DNA of 64,000 bases from Lentilactobacillus diolivorans DSM 14421 (GCF_001434255.1 NZ_AZEY01000107.1:1-64000), one strand, 5' to 3'; shown: positions 44,140 through 53,440, counted from the first letter of the stretch. Notes: a model not told the origin generated them from the letters alone. Made by a program: numbers and translations.

Positions 44140-44910
44140 TTAAAAATTCCGGTAACGTTGCTCACGTTGGCGTAATAACTCGCCAATCGGTAAATTGGCC
44201 AGTTCATTAAACTGATTTGCCAGAAAGTCACGTAGTGGGCCTAAATTCTCACCAGAGTGGTATTCATGAATAATCTGATCAATAATACCATTTTCTTGTA
44301 ACCATTCTGGTGTTAAATTTAAGGCTTCAGCTGCTTGCTGAACCTTTGATGAATCCTTCCACATGATGCTGGCATAGCCTTCAGGTGACAAAACGGAATA
44401 AATACTATCTTCAAACATAAATACTTTGTCGCCACAGGCAAGCGCAATCGCGCCACCACTACCACCTTCGCCAACAATGATACTAATGTAGGGTACCTTT
44501 AGTTGCATGCCCACTTGTAAGCACTTGGCAATTGCAGAGCCAATACCGTGATATTCAGCATCCACATCCGGCCAAGCGCCAGGCGTATTCACCAGCGCCA
44601 AAATCGGTCGATGGAATTTTTCCGCCTGTTGCATTAATCGAAGCGCTTTACGATAGCCTTCCGGTTCAGGGCTACCGAAATGACGCTTGATATTTTCTTC
44701 CGTATCAGCACCCTTACGAATCCCAACCACTGTAATCGGTACATCCTTTAACAATCCAATGCCACCGATTACTGCTTGATCATCGCCATCAGACCGATCT
44801 CCATGGAGTTCAAAAAAATCAGTTGTCAAACCACGAATGAGTTCATCCGTTGAAATTTTATGACTGTCACGGGCTGCCTGAACACGTTGATAAGCTGTTT
44901 TTTTAGCCAT
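44140..44910 (-). CDS. accA: Acetyl-CoA carboxylase carboxyltransferase subunit alpha
   Basis: 256 residues, the short form of Lactobacillales lacking the long N-terminal extension of the E. coli protein. Crotonase-like fold with GRKGADTEENIKRHFGSPEPEGYRKALRLM-type acyl-CoA region and GEGGSGGAIALACGDKV. With AccD it transfers carboxyl from biotin to acetyl-CoA, making malonyl-CoA. GGGAGG precedes the ATG. Overlaps accD by 8 nt. Confidence 0.95.
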   Translation of the reverse strand: MAKKTAYQRVQAARDSHKISTDELIRGLTTDFFELHGDRSDGDDQAVIGGIGLLKDVPITVVGIRKGADTEENIKRHFGSPEPEGYRKALRLMQQAEKFHRPILALVNTPGAWPDVDAEYHGIGSAIAKCLQVGMQLKVPYISIIVGEGGSGGAIALACGDKVFMFEDSIYSVLSPEGYASIMWKDSSKVQQAAEALNLTPEWLQENGIIDQIIHEYHSGENLGPLRDFLANQFNELANLPIGELLRQREQRYRNF

Positions 44911-45745
44911 GACTAGCCTCCCTCTGATGCAGTCGCAATAATTGAGAGATTGTCTGCTTTAAATTGGTCCGCGGAACAATCGCATCGATAAAGCCGTGAT
45001 CCAAAACAGTTTCAGCCCTTTGAAAATTCTTGGGTGGCTGCTTCATAATTGTTTGTTCAATGACTCGGCGACCAGCAAATCCAACCAAAGCATGAGATTC
45101 GGCTAAAATAATGTCGCCCTGCATTGCAAAACTGGCAGTAACGCCACCAGTCGTTGGATCACAAAGAACCACCAGATAAAACAGTCCGGCTTTGCTGTGA
45201 GCCTCAACAGCCTGGGACACCTTTGCCATTTGCATCAGTGACTTGATCCCTTCCTGCATCCGCGCACCACCAGAAGCCGTAAACATGACAACCGGCAACT
45301 TTTCAGTGGTTGCTTTTTCGAACAATCGAACAATTTTTTCACCAGTGGCACTTCCAAGACTACCCATGATAAAGAATGGGTCCATAATTCCGGCCACCAC
45401 TTTTTGATGATCCAGTGACCCGATTCCAGTCAAGACACTTTCCTTAATTCCGGTTACCTTTTTTGCTTTTGCAATTTTACCCCGATACTTCTTATCGTCA
45501 TATTGGTCGGGAACCGTTACGTCTGCATCCATTTCGTCAAAGGTATCAAACGTAATCTTAGCCCGCCTGCGAGCCGTAATTCGAAAACCAAATCCACAAT
45601 TAGGGCAGGTTCGCTGCTTGCCCATTCTCATCGAAAAAAACGTTGTATGGCAAATTGGGCATTCTTTCATTAAGTTATCGGGGATTTTATCCATTCGCTT
45701 TTTTAATTCATCACGACTGGGCATTTTAAACCGACTTTGCAGCAT
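44903..45745 (-). CDS. accD: Acetyl-CoA carboxylase carboxyltransferase subunit beta
   Basis: 280 residues. N-terminal zinc ribbon with Cys29, Cys32, Cys47 and Cys50, then the carboxyltransferase fold (GSLGSATGEKIVRLFEKA, FTASGGARMQEGI, PTTGGVTASFAMQGD). Partner of AccA. The ATG at 45745 overlaps the accC end by 20 nt and has GAGGGG upstream, indicating coupled translation. Confidence 0.95.
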   Translation of the reverse strand: MLQSRFKMPSRDELKKRMDKIPDNLMKECPICHTTFFSMRMGKQRTCPNCGFGFRITARRRAKITFDTFDEMDADVTVPDQYDDKKYRGKIAKAKKVTGIKESVLTGIGSLDHQKVVAGIMDPFFIMGSLGSATGEKIVRLFEKATTEKLPVVMFTASGGARMQEGIKSLMQMAKVSQAVEAHSKAGLFYLVVLCDPTTGGVTASFAMQGDIILAESHALVGFAGRRVIEQTIMKQPPKNFQRAETVLDHGFIDAIVPRTNLKQTISQLLRLHQREASHG

Positions 45746-47105
45746 TTAATCCCCTCCTACCAGCAAGAACATCATTTTCAATAAAACTAGTTGAGTAGGT
45801 TCCCTGTTTAAATCGATCAGATGTAACCAACTCATATAAAAAGGCTTGATTGGTTATGACACCAGTAATTTCAAGCTCGCTTAACACCCGTTTCATCTTC
45901 GCAATGACCGCATTCCGGTCATTTAAATGAACGATTAATTTAGCGATCATTGAATCATAAAAAGGTGAAATAAAACTGCCGTTGGTCACACCAGCATCAA
46001 TTCGGACACCCAATGACCCATCAGGGAAAAATAAATGGGTAATTTTCCCGGGTTGAGGAGCAAAGTTGTTTTCGGGGTCTTCGGCATTTAATCGACACTC
46101 CAAAGCATGTCCCTTAACAGTCGCATCTGCTTGAACAAAGGGTAATACTTCATTAGCAGCAACGGCTAACTGCCCCTTTACCAGCTCAATGCCGGTAACT
46201 TCTTCGGTAATCGTATGTTCAACCTGAAGACGAGTATTCATTTCCATAAAGTAAAAATGGTGATCGTGATCCATCAGGAATTCGTAGGTCCCAGTATTTG
46301 TATAACCAAGTTTAAGCGTTGCCTTGGCAACAATTTCACCTAATTCCTGACGTTCTTCAGGAGAAATCAAAATACATGGACTTTCTTCAATTACCTTTTG
46401 ATGATTTCGTTGCAGAGAACAATCACGTTCCGGTAAATAGACGACGTGGCCAAAATTATCCGCAATCACCTGCATTTCAACATGTTTGGCATCTCGGATT
46501 AGTTTTTCGACATACATACTATCATCACCAAATGATGCCTTGGCCTCACGTTGGCACTGCTCGAATGAATCACGAAGTTCTTCTGGTCGATCAACCTCAC
46601 GGATACCTTTACCACCACCACCGGCAGCGGATTTCAATAAAACTGGGAAACCAATTTTTTCAGCAATCCGTTCAGCTTGATCAACTGAAGTGACATCACC
46701 CTCGCTACCAGGGATCACTGGAACGCCCGCGGACTTCATTGCCTCTCTGGCGTTAGCCTTGTCACCCATCAGTGAAATCAATTGATGGCTAGGACCAATG
46801 AATTGGATATGACAAGACTCACACATTTCCGCAAACTCAGCATTCTCAGAGAGAAACCCATACCCGGGATGAATGGCTTCACAACCAGTTAAAGTTGCGG
46901 CACTAATAATTTGGGCCATATTTAAATAAGAATCACTCGGCTGGGCACCGCCAATACAGATCGCCTCATCAGCTAAATGAACAAACAAGCTCTCCTTATC
47001 AGCACTGGAATAAACAGCAACTGCTTCAATATTCATGTCATGAAGTGCTCTGATAATTTGCACAGCAATTTCGCCACGATTTGCCACTAATACTTTTTTA
47101 AACAT
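45726..47105 (-). CDS. accC: Biotin carboxylase AccC
   Basis: 459 residues. ATP-grasp enzyme that carboxylates biotin on AccB. N-terminal KVLVANRGEIAVQIIRAL, glycine-rich ATP loop AAGGGGKGIREV, ERDCSLQRNHQKVIEE, MEMNTRLQVEHTITEEVTG. AGAAGGTGAG precedes the ATG. It lies 72 nt after the fabZ2 gene within the cluster. Confidence 0.96.
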   Translation of the reverse strand: MFKKVLVANRGEIAVQIIRALHDMNIEAVAVYSSADKESLFVHLADEAICIGGAQPSDSYLNMAQIISAATLTGCEAIHPGYGFLSENAEFAEMCESCHIQFIGPSHQLISLMGDKANAREAMKSAGVPVIPGSEGDVTSVDQAERIAEKIGFPVLLKSAAGGGGKGIREVDRPEELRDSFEQCQREAKASFGDDSMYVEKLIRDAKHVEMQVIADNFGHVVYLPERDCSLQRNHQKVIEESPCILISPEERQELGEIVAKATLKLGYTNTGTYEFLMDHDHHFYFMEMNTRLQVEHTITEEVTGIELVKGQLAVAANEVLPFVQADATVKGHALECRLNAEDPENNFAPQPGKITHLFFPDGSLGVRIDAGVTNGSFISPFYDSMIAKLIVHLNDRNAVIAKMKRVLSELEITGVITNQAFLYELVTSDRFKQGTYSTSFIENDVLAGRRGLNAAKSV

Positions 47106-47177
47106 ATGCTCACCTTCTTGTACTTAAAAACGTTTTGGAACGCCATTTGGATTCATTCCCGAAATGAGCCAGGTTTC

Positions 47178-47594
47178 TCATTCCACCGCAAATATCAGGT
47201 CGGCCTCACAAATCACTTGACCGTCTCGAATAATCGATCCGTGACCTAATCCAATGTTCATTTTGAGCTTTTTCATTTCCACTTCAAAGATTAACCGGTC
47301 GCCTGGTCGAAAATCATCTTGAAAAGTGGCGTTTTTTATGCCGCCAAAAAGCACATTTTTCCCTTGATATTTTGGTAATGACAGAATGGCAGCAACCCCA
47401 GTCTGAGCCATTGCCTCAATCATAATTGGCCGTGGGACAACTAACCGGTTAACCGGCTGGTTGGCAAAGAACCATTCATTAATGGAAATCAGTTTCACCG
47501 ATCTTGCCTTAACACCTGCTTGAACATCCAAAAAGCGGTCAATCATTTCAAAAGGATAGCGTTGGGGAATCACATCATTTACGTTGGGTGTCAT
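47178..47594 (-). CDS. fabZ2: FabZ-like hotdog protein lacking the catalytic His
   Basis: 138 residues. Second FabZ paralogue of the cluster, between accB and accC. The fold and start motif IPQRYPFEMIDR match FabZ, and Glu60 in IEAMAQTG matches the catalytic acid. The GHFPxxPVMPG motif, present in the paralogue at 52770, is here FFANQPVNRLVVPRP, so the catalytic His is replaced (Asn45 by alignment). It may be a non-catalytic partner of another hotdog subunit or have an altered reaction. It starts 6 nt after accB. Confidence 0.82.
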   Translation of the reverse strand: MTPNVNDVIPQRYPFEMIDRFLDVQAGVKARSVKLISINEWFFANQPVNRLVVPRPIMIEAMAQTGVAAILSLPKYQGKNVLFGGIKNATFQDDFRPGDRLIFEVEMKKLKMNIGLGHGSIIRDGQVICEADLIFAVE

Positions 47595-47600
47595 TATTAT

Positions 47601-48077
47601 CTATCCCTTCTTAACTTGAAACAGTGGTTGATCATACTCAACCATACTGCCATCCTCAACCAAGATATTTGAAATTGTTCCTGAAACATCACTCTTAACT
47701 TCATTGATCATCTTCATTGCTTCAATAACGCAGACAACGTCCCCTTTTTCAACTTTATCGCCCTGCTTTTTAAAGGCAGGCTTATCGGGACTTGGCGCGA
47801 AATAGATAACACCTACCAGCGGTGCTTTAATTTCGGCGACATCAGCTGCCGAATTAACAGCTGGCGTTGTTGATTCATTCTGTGATTGTTTTGACGTCGG
47901 TTTAGGTGCGCTAACAGTGTCATTAGGTGTTGTTAATGTTGGCTCACCTACAACAACTTGGTCACCAGCCTCACGTTTACTCAATGCCAATTTAAAATCA
48001 TCCTGTGTTAACTCAAAGTTTTTGAGTGATGATTTATCAAACTTATCTAATAACCGTTCAATTTCCTTCTCGTCCAT
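47601..48077 (-). CDS. accB: Biotin carboxyl carrier protein of acetyl-CoA carboxylase
   Basis: 158 residues from the ATG at 48077. N-terminal helical part, a Thr/Ser/Pro-rich linker (~50-80), and the C-terminal biotinyl domain with VIEAMKMINEV, whose Lys in MKM is biotinylated by BirA. The start follows the fabF stop by 4 nt, with AAGGGA about 14 nt upstream inside fabF. A longer frame to 48104 would overlap fabF. Confidence 0.93.
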   Translation of the reverse strand: MDEKEIERLLDKFDKSSLKNFELTQDDFKLALSKREAGDQVVVGEPTLTTPNDTVSAPKPTSKQSQNESTTPAVNSAADVAEIKAPLVGVIYFAPSPDKPAFKKQGDKVEKGDVVCVIEAMKMINEVKSDVSGTISNILVEDGSMVEYDQPLFQVKKG

Positions 48078-48081
48078 AACT

Positions 48082-49311
48082 TTAATCACATCCCTTAAAT
48101 GCAATTACAGCGTTGTGTCCTCCAAATCCAAATGAGTTACTGATTGCATAGTTAACAGTTGTTTTCTTATTGGTGTCATCAACTAAATCAACATCACATT
48201 CTTCATCTTGGTTAACAACACCCACATTTACCGGCATTTGGTTTCTTTGGATTGCGCCAATTGTTGCAACAGCCTCAATCGCACCGGCTGCGCCCAATGC
48301 GTGGCCAGTCATCCCTTTGGTACTGCTTACCTTAACATGATCATTCTTTGAGAAGACCGCATTGATTGCCTTGGATTCAGCGCTGTCATTGGCATGAGTA
48401 CTTGTTCCGTGCGCGTTAATATAGTCAACATCAGTGGCATCAATTTCAGCCTCGTCAATGGCCATTTGCATTGCCCGTTTAGCTCCGGTTCCCTCTGGAT
48501 CAGGCGCTGTCATATGGTAAGCATCACTAGTCGTTCCATAACCAACAATCTCAGCAAGAATCTTAGCGCCACGTGCTTTGGCATGGTCATAACTTTCCAA
48601 GACCAGGGTTCCAGAACCTTCACCCATTACAAAACCATTTCGGTCTTTATCAAACGGAATTGACGCTTTCATTGGATCTTCGGTCTTCGATAATGCCGTA
48701 ATTGCAGCAAATCCTGAAATACCAATTTCATTTACTGAAGCTTCAGTTCCGCCTGCAATCATTGCCTCAGCTTTTCCTTCTTTAATATATTCAAAGGCAT
48801 TGCCAATTGCATTAGTCCCTGACGAACAGGCAGTCACAATAGCTTGACTGGTGTTACGGGCTTTGAAGGCAATTGAAATATCACCGGCAGCCATATTAAC
48901 AATGGAATTAGGCACAAAGAGAGGTGATACCCGCTTAGGTCCTTTGTCGTGCATTTTGATGACTTGCTCTTGAATGGTCGTCAAACCACCAATTCCTGAA
49001 CCATAAATAACGCCTAGTTCCTCTGGTTTGATATTGTCTTCATTCAAGCCAGCCATTTCCATCGCTTCGTGAGCACTATATAGCGCGTAATTGACAAACA
49101 GATCATTTCGCTTTGCGGTTTTTCGGTCCAAGCGCTTCATTGCGTCAAAGTCCTTGACTTCACCGGCAACAGAAATTCCAGTTGCTTCTGCATCAAATTT
49201 GGTAATCTTATTAATGCCAACCTTCGAATTTAATAAGTTGGTCAGAAAACTATCAACATCATTTCCGAGTGGGGTAACGGCACCCATTCCAGTAACAACG
49301 ACTCTGTTCAT
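48082..49311 (-). CDS. fabF: 3-oxoacyl-ACP synthase II (FabF)
   Basis: 409 residues. Thiolase fold; elongating condensing enzyme. VTGMGAVTPLGND at the N-terminus, catalytic Cys in VTACSSGTNAIG near 163, His in NAHGTSTHANDSAE near 304 and His in TKGMTGHALGAAG near 341, and C-terminal SFGFGGHNA. AAAGGAG precedes the ATG. Confidence 0.97.
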   Translation of the reverse strand: MNRVVVTGMGAVTPLGNDVDSFLTNLLNSKVGINKITKFDAEATGISVAGEVKDFDAMKRLDRKTAKRNDLFVNYALYSAHEAMEMAGLNEDNIKPEELGVIYGSGIGGLTTIQEQVIKMHDKGPKRVSPLFVPNSIVNMAAGDISIAFKARNTSQAIVTACSSGTNAIGNAFEYIKEGKAEAMIAGGTEASVNEIGISGFAAITALSKTEDPMKASIPFDKDRNGFVMGEGSGTLVLESYDHAKARGAKILAEIVGYGTTSDAYHMTAPDPEGTGAKRAMQMAIDEAEIDATDVDYINAHGTSTHANDSAESKAINAVFSKNDHVKVSSTKGMTGHALGAAGAIEAVATIGAIQRNQMPVNVGVVNQDEECDVDLVDDTNKKTTVNYAISNSFGFGGHNAVIAFKGCD

Positions 49312-49331
49312 GAATTTGTCTCCTTTAGCAA

Positions 49332-50063
49332 TTAAATTGTTAATCCACCATCAACTGTGATGACTTGACCTGTTAAATAACCATTATGCACCAAGAACGA
49401 AACTGCGTCGGCAATTTCATCCGGTCGGCCAAATCGTTTCAACGGAATTTGATCAGTGAATTCTTTTTGACGACGTTCGCTCATTTTTCCAGTCATATCG
49501 GTTTCAATCATTCCCGGAGCAACAGCATTACAACGAATATTACGTAAAGCTCCTTCACGAGCGGCTGTTTTTGTCAAACCGACTAGTCCAGCTTTACTAG
49601 CGGAATAATTAGCCTGCCCAATATTACCATGCAAGCCTGAAATACTGGAAATGTTGACAATGACACCAGAACGACTCTTTTGCATTGACTTCATTGCAAA
49701 CTTGGTCATGTTAAACGCGCCAATTAAATTTGTGTCAATAACTGCCTTAAAATCCGACAGCTTAGTGCGGCTCAATAATTTGTCGCGGTTAATGCCCGCA
49801 TTGTTTACTAAAACATCAATTTGACCATACTTTTCCAGCAAACTGTCAATCATTGCTTGGGCATCATCTTCGTTGGCCACGTCGCCAACCAAATTATCAA
49901 AAGTAACTCCCTGATCACTTAATTGCTGCTTCACATCATCATCTAAAGCATGGTGCGTATTTAAAACAACTGTCATACCATCTTTTGAAAGCCTTTTGGC
50001 AATCGCTAACCCGATCCCCTTTGCGGCACCGGTTACTAAAGCAATTTGTTTTGCTTCACTCAT
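49332..50063 (-). CDS. fabG: 3-oxoacyl-ACP reductase FabG
   Basis: 243 residues. SDR enzyme reducing 3-oxoacyl-ACP with NADPH. TGAAKGIGLAIA cofactor loop, NNAGINRD, catalytic Ser in SSISG and Tyr-x3-Lys in YSASKAG, C-terminal DGGLTI. Its ATG overlaps the fabD stop by one base. Confidence 0.96.
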   Translation of the reverse strand: MSEAKQIALVTGAAKGIGLAIAKRLSKDGMTVVLNTHHALDDDVKQQLSDQGVTFDNLVGDVANEDDAQAMIDSLLEKYGQIDVLVNNAGINRDKLLSRTKLSDFKAVIDTNLIGAFNMTKFAMKSMQKSRSGVIVNISSISGLHGNIGQANYSASKAGLVGLTKTAAREGALRNIRCNAVAPGMIETDMTGKMSERRQKEFTDQIPLKRFGRPDEIADAVSFLVHNGYLTGQVITVDGGLTI

Positions 50064-50977
50064 TATTTCACCAACTTTACATTTGATCTGACATCATTCA
50101 ATGTCTTAACACTATCAATATGTAGTGTGTCAACAGTTGATAATGACTTTGCAAACTTCATCAACGTATCACCCGGACCGATTTCAATCATCGTATCACT
50201 GCCCAAATTGACTAAGGCTTTGAGGCAATCAATAAAATGGGTCGGATTAACCAACTGGTCAACCAGCGTCTGTTTCATATTGGCAACATCAAATTGGGTC
50301 ATTGTTGTATTACTAATAACAGGAAACTTAAACTCATGAAAGTCAACGGTTTGAATTCGATCAGCTAATAAATCACTTGCTTCTTGCATAAACGGAGTAT
50401 GAGAAGCAACCGTCATTTTTAACGGAACAACCCGCTTAATCCCATGTTCATGAAGATAAGTGGTTGCTGCGTCCAAACCGGCCTGTGTACCCCCGATAAC
50501 AATCTGCGAATCGGTATTAAAATTAGCTGGGTAAATATCACCTGCTTGAGCACCAACCCGGCAGGCTTCACGGACTAAATCAGCGTTTGCCTTAAGAACA
50601 GCTGCCATTTTACCCGGATGATCTTTTCCTGCTTTATCCATATAGCGAGAACGATCACGAACCAGCTTTAGCGCATCAGCAAACTGAACACCACGAGCAG
50701 CTATAATTGCGCTATATTCGCCAAGGCTTAATCCAGCAGCGCCCACTGGTGATCCGAATTCTTTTTCAAGAATCCGAAAAATACCGGTACTCATTGCGAC
50801 AATGGCGACCTGGACATTATTGGGATCATCCATAACCTCTGATTTACTCAAATCCATATTAAGTGCGGCAGAAGCTTCCTCAATGGTTTGACGATAAATT
50901 ACCTCTTGTTGGTAAAGGTCCTGCCCCATCTCGGGAAATTGTTTTCCCTGACCGCTAAATAAATAACTTAATCTCAA
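50063..50977 (-). CDS. fabD: Malonyl CoA-ACP transacylase FabD
   Basis: 304 residues. Loads malonate onto ACP. FSGQGKQFPEMG at the N-terminus, catalytic Ser in GLSLGEYSA near 85, His in VASHTPFM near 190. The start codon is TTG with GTAGG upstream. It lies 9 nt after acpP. Confidence 0.95.
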   Translation of the reverse strand: MRLSYLFSGQGKQFPEMGQDLYQQEVIYRQTIEEASAALNMDLSKSEVMDDPNNVQVAIVAMSTGIFRILEKEFGSPVGAAGLSLGEYSAIIAARGVQFADALKLVRDRSRYMDKAGKDHPGKMAAVLKANADLVREACRVGAQAGDIYPANFNTDSQIVIGGTQAGLDAATTYLHEHGIKRVVPLKMTVASHTPFMQEASDLLADRIQTVDFHEFKFPVISNTTMTQFDVANMKQTLVDQLVNPTHFIDCLKALVNLGSDTMIEIGPGDTLMKFAKSLSTVDTLHIDSVKTLNDVRSNVKLVK

Positions 50978-50986
50978 AGTATCAAC

Positions 50987-51229
50987 CTACTTAGTTTGTT
51001 GTTTAAGAACGTAATCTACCAAATCACCAACAGTTTCCATACCTTCGTCAGTTTCAATTTCGATATCATAAGTATCTTCAATTTTGTCAACAACTTCGAA
51101 GATATCCAAACTGTCAAGATCAAGATCATTCTTAAAATTAGTGTCTTCTTTAATTTTGTCTGCATCAACATCCAATTGGTCCACGATAATATCCTTTACC
51201 TTGTTAAATACTTCTTCTTTAGTCATCAT
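50987..51229 (-). CDS. acpP: Acyl carrier protein
   Basis: 80 residues, very acidic. Ser40 in DLDLDSLD is the phosphopantetheine attachment site. TTGGAGG precedes the first of two adjacent ATG codons. It lies 64 nt after fabH, the largest gap in the upstream half of the cluster, so a separate promoter is possible, though none is clear. Confidence 0.97.
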   Translation of the reverse strand: MMTKEEVFNKVKDIIVDQLDVDADKIKEDTNFKNDLDLDSLDIFEVVDKIEDTYDIEIETDEGMETVGDLVDYVLKQQTK

Positions 51230-51293
51230 TAATTTCCTCCAATATAGTTGTTTGTTTTTAATTTGATTAATTAATTTTCTATGAGCAATATCG

Positions 51294-52277
51294 TTAATAA
51301 GTCAGTAACATGGTTCCAACTGTTAAGCCACCACCGAAGCCACTTAACGCAATTGTATCGCCACGTTTGATAATGTTGTGTTTTACTAGCTGATCCAACA
51401 AAATCGGTTCGCTGGCAGCAGCGGTATTCCCAAATTCACCGATGTTAACCGGAAATTTGGTCATTGGCAGCTCGAGTTCATCCGCAATCCGCTCGACAAT
51501 TCGAACGTTCGCTTGATGAAGGACATAGTGGTCAACATCTGTCGGTGCTAATTTAACCACCGATAATGCATGGTTAATCGAATCGGGAACATTCTTAACC
51601 GCGAATTGATAAACACGCCGACCATTCATCTTAAAGAACGGCTTGAATGGTTGGTGATCTGATGAAAATGGTGATGGCTGACCAGTCTTACCAGCCGTTA
51701 AATAGCCACCAAGACTGCCAAGGGTTGTCATACTATCTGCAAGATATGACCCATCAGCAGTTGTCTCGTTCGTAACCAAAACCCCACCGGCACCATCACC
51801 AAACAAAACGGCAGTGGATCGATCAGACCAATCCAAAAGCTTACTTAACGTTTCACCACCAATTAAAATGGCATTCTTTTTATGATCTGCCATCAGCATT
51901 TGCCGAATTAGCTTCAATCCATAAACAAACCCTGAGCAGGCTGCATCAATATCAAACGCCATCGCCTTAGTAGCACCAATGTTTCCTTGCACAGTTGCAC
52001 TGGTAGAAGGTGTTAAATAATCAGGTGACATGGTTGCAACAACGATCAAATCAATATCGTCAGGCTGCAGTTCACTTTGAGCAAGTAGTTGCTGAGCAAC
52101 GCTGGTACAAAGTGAGCTCGTGGTTTCAGTAACGGCAATATGCCGCCGCTTAATGCCCGTTCGCTTAACGATCCACTCATCAGAGGTGTCCATCATCGTT
52201 GAAAGTTCATGATTATCAACAACTCGCTCAGGCACTTGACTCGCCGTAGCTACTATTTTGAAATCTTCAAATTTCAT
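51294..52277 (-). CDS. fabH: 3-oxoacyl-ACP synthase III (FabH)
   Basis: 327 residues. Starts chain synthesis from acetyl-CoA and malonyl-ACP. Catalytic Cys114 in DIDAACSGFVYGL, His in HYVLHQANVRI near 245, Asn in EFGNTAAASEP near 275. Its ATG overlaps the fabT stop codon (ATGA), indicating translational coupling. Confidence 0.97.
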   Translation of the reverse strand: MKFEDFKIVATASQVPERVVDNHELSTMMDTSDEWIVKRTGIKRRHIAVTETTSSLCTSVAQQLLAQSELQPDDIDLIVVATMSPDYLTPSTSATVQGNIGATKAMAFDIDAACSGFVYGLKLIRQMLMADHKKNAILIGGETLSKLLDWSDRSTAVLFGDGAGGVLVTNETTADGSYLADSMTTLGSLGGYLTAGKTGQPSPFSSDHQPFKPFFKMNGRRVYQFAVKNVPDSINHALSVVKLAPTDVDHYVLHQANVRIVERIADELELPMTKFPVNIGEFGNTAAASEPILLDQLVKHNIIKRGDTIALSGFGGGLTVGTMLLTY

Positions 52278-52741
52278 TTTGATGAAACCTCGTCAATAAA
52301 TTTCTCAACGTTAACCAATGCCTGTCGCATCTTTCGAATATCGGATCCGTCAAATCCCTTTAAGCAACTTTCAACCAACTGGCGATGAAACGCATAGTGG
52401 GCGCGATAAAGCAATCTGCCCTTACTCGTCAGCCCAAGGTTGATAATCCGACGGTCCTGTTGGTTAATCATTCGAATGATGTAGCCTTTTTTCTCAAGGT
52501 TATTAAGATTGGCAGTTAACGTCCCTTTACTTAACTTCAAAACACGTGATACTTCTGAAGTTGTTTTCCGATCATGAAGGCCAATTGTATGAATAAGATG
52601 CAATTCTTTTGCAGTGATGTCCTTAAATTGACTCTTTCGAATTTCACTCTCTTCAATTCGCATTATCTGATCATAAATATCTATCAAAGCCTCACTTATG
52701 AAATTGTAATCATCTTTAATTTCATCACTCGTCGAATTCAT
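52274..52741 (-). CDS. fabT: MarR-family regulator FabT
   Basis: 155 residues. Winged-helix MarR domain (AKELHLIHTIGLHDRKTTSEVSRVLKLSKGTLTANLNNLEKKGYIIRMINQQDRRIINLGLT). FabT represses the fab genes when bound with acyl-ACP. It is the second gene of the cluster it should control. Two FabT-type inverted repeats lie upstream of the first gene, at 53265-53281 and 53352-53378. Confidence 0.92.
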   Translation of the reverse strand: MNSTSDEIKDDYNFISEALIDIYDQIMRIEESEIRKSQFKDITAKELHLIHTIGLHDRKTTSEVSRVLKLSKGTLTANLNNLEKKGYIIRMINQQDRRIINLGLTSKGRLLYRAHYAFHRQLVESCLKGFDGSDIRKMRQALVNVEKFIDEVSSK

Positions 52742-52769
52742 TCATTAAATCTCCTCATTCACTCTCGGT

Positions 52770-53216
52770 CTAAATCTTTTTATCTGGATTTGGAACAATG
52801 AACGTTAAGTCGGCGGAACAAGCCACTTTGTCTTCAACTTTGGCAGCGCATTTAACTTTGCCCATGTTGTCACGCTGTTTTTCCATTTCAACATGTAGCT
52901 TCAAAACATCACCCGGACGAACAACTTTTCTGAATTTGGCATTGTCAATGGCACCAAGGTAAGCTGTCTTGCCACGATATTTTTCCGTCTTGAGAATTAA
53001 AATCGAAGCTGCTTGAGCAAGCGACTCGATAATTAATACGCCCGGCATAACTGGATTCCCAGGAAAATGGCCTTGGAAAAATTCCTCGTTAATTGTGACG
53101 TTTTTGGTACAAACGATCGATTCACCCGGATTTAATTCATCGACTTTATCCATAAACAAAATTGGATATCGATTGGGAATTAGATCCATAATTTCAGCTG
53201 CATCTAATACACTCAT
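52770..53216 (-). CDS. fabZ: 3-hydroxyacyl-ACP dehydratase FabZ
   Basis: 148 residues from the ATG at 53216, which has GAAAGGAAG upstream. The frame is open 11 codons further. Hotdog fold, IPNRYPILFMD and the intact active motif GHFPGNPVMPGVLIIESLAQ with catalytic His and Glu. It is the first gene of the fab-acc cluster. In enterococci a paralogue in this position (FabN) also isomerises to make unsaturated fatty acids, which sequence alone cannot decide here. Confidence 0.94.
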   Translation of the reverse strand: MSVLDAAEIMDLIPNRYPILFMDKVDELNPGESIVCTKNVTINEEFFQGHFPGNPVMPGVLIIESLAQAASILILKTEKYRGKTAYLGAIDNAKFRKVVRPGDVLKLHVEMEKQRDNMGKVKCAAKVEDKVACSADLTFIVPNPDKKI

Positions 53217-53264
53217 TGCTTTCTTCCTTTCGGTTGCAAAACTGATCAAGTATCACGCCAGATT

Positions 53265-53281
53265 AATTCGACTTTCGAACT
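53265..53281. promoter_or_regulatory. FabT operator 1, inside the fab promoter
   Basis: Inverted repeat TTCGA-3 nt-TCGAA in AATTCGACTTTCGAACT, resembling the FabT site (AGTTTGATTATCAAATT type). It begins 4 nt after a TTGACA -35 (minus strand, 53286-53291), so a bound repressor would block polymerase. The -10 is poorly defined. Confidence 0.65.
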
Positions 53282-53351
53282 AAATTGTCAAAAAATTTGG
53301 TTGATTTCACTTCATCCATGTCCAAATTTTGAACATCCCACATCATAACCT

Positions 53352-53378
53352 AAAATAGTTTGAAATTCAAACTATTTT
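53352..53378. promoter_or_regulatory. FabT operator 2, upstream of the fab promoter
   Basis: 13-bp perfect inverted arms (AAAATAGTTTGAA and its complement) around a single central base. The core TTTGAAATTCAAA fits the FabT palindrome. It lies about 60 bp upstream of the -35, so looping or cooperative binding with operator 1 is possible. Confidence 0.7.
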
Positions 53379-53413
53379 GGTTAATGGCGTAATAACCGAT
53401 AAAACAAAGAATA

Positions 53414-53440
53414 GAAAAACGCCAAAATAACGGCGTTTTT
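53414..53440 (-). terminator. Terminator after the SPFH gene
   Basis: AAAAACGCC-aaaataa-CGGCGTTTTT, symmetrical and bidirectional. It separates the SPFH unit from the fab operators. Between it and the SPFH stop (53441-53532) nothing else is recognised. Confidence 0.8.
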
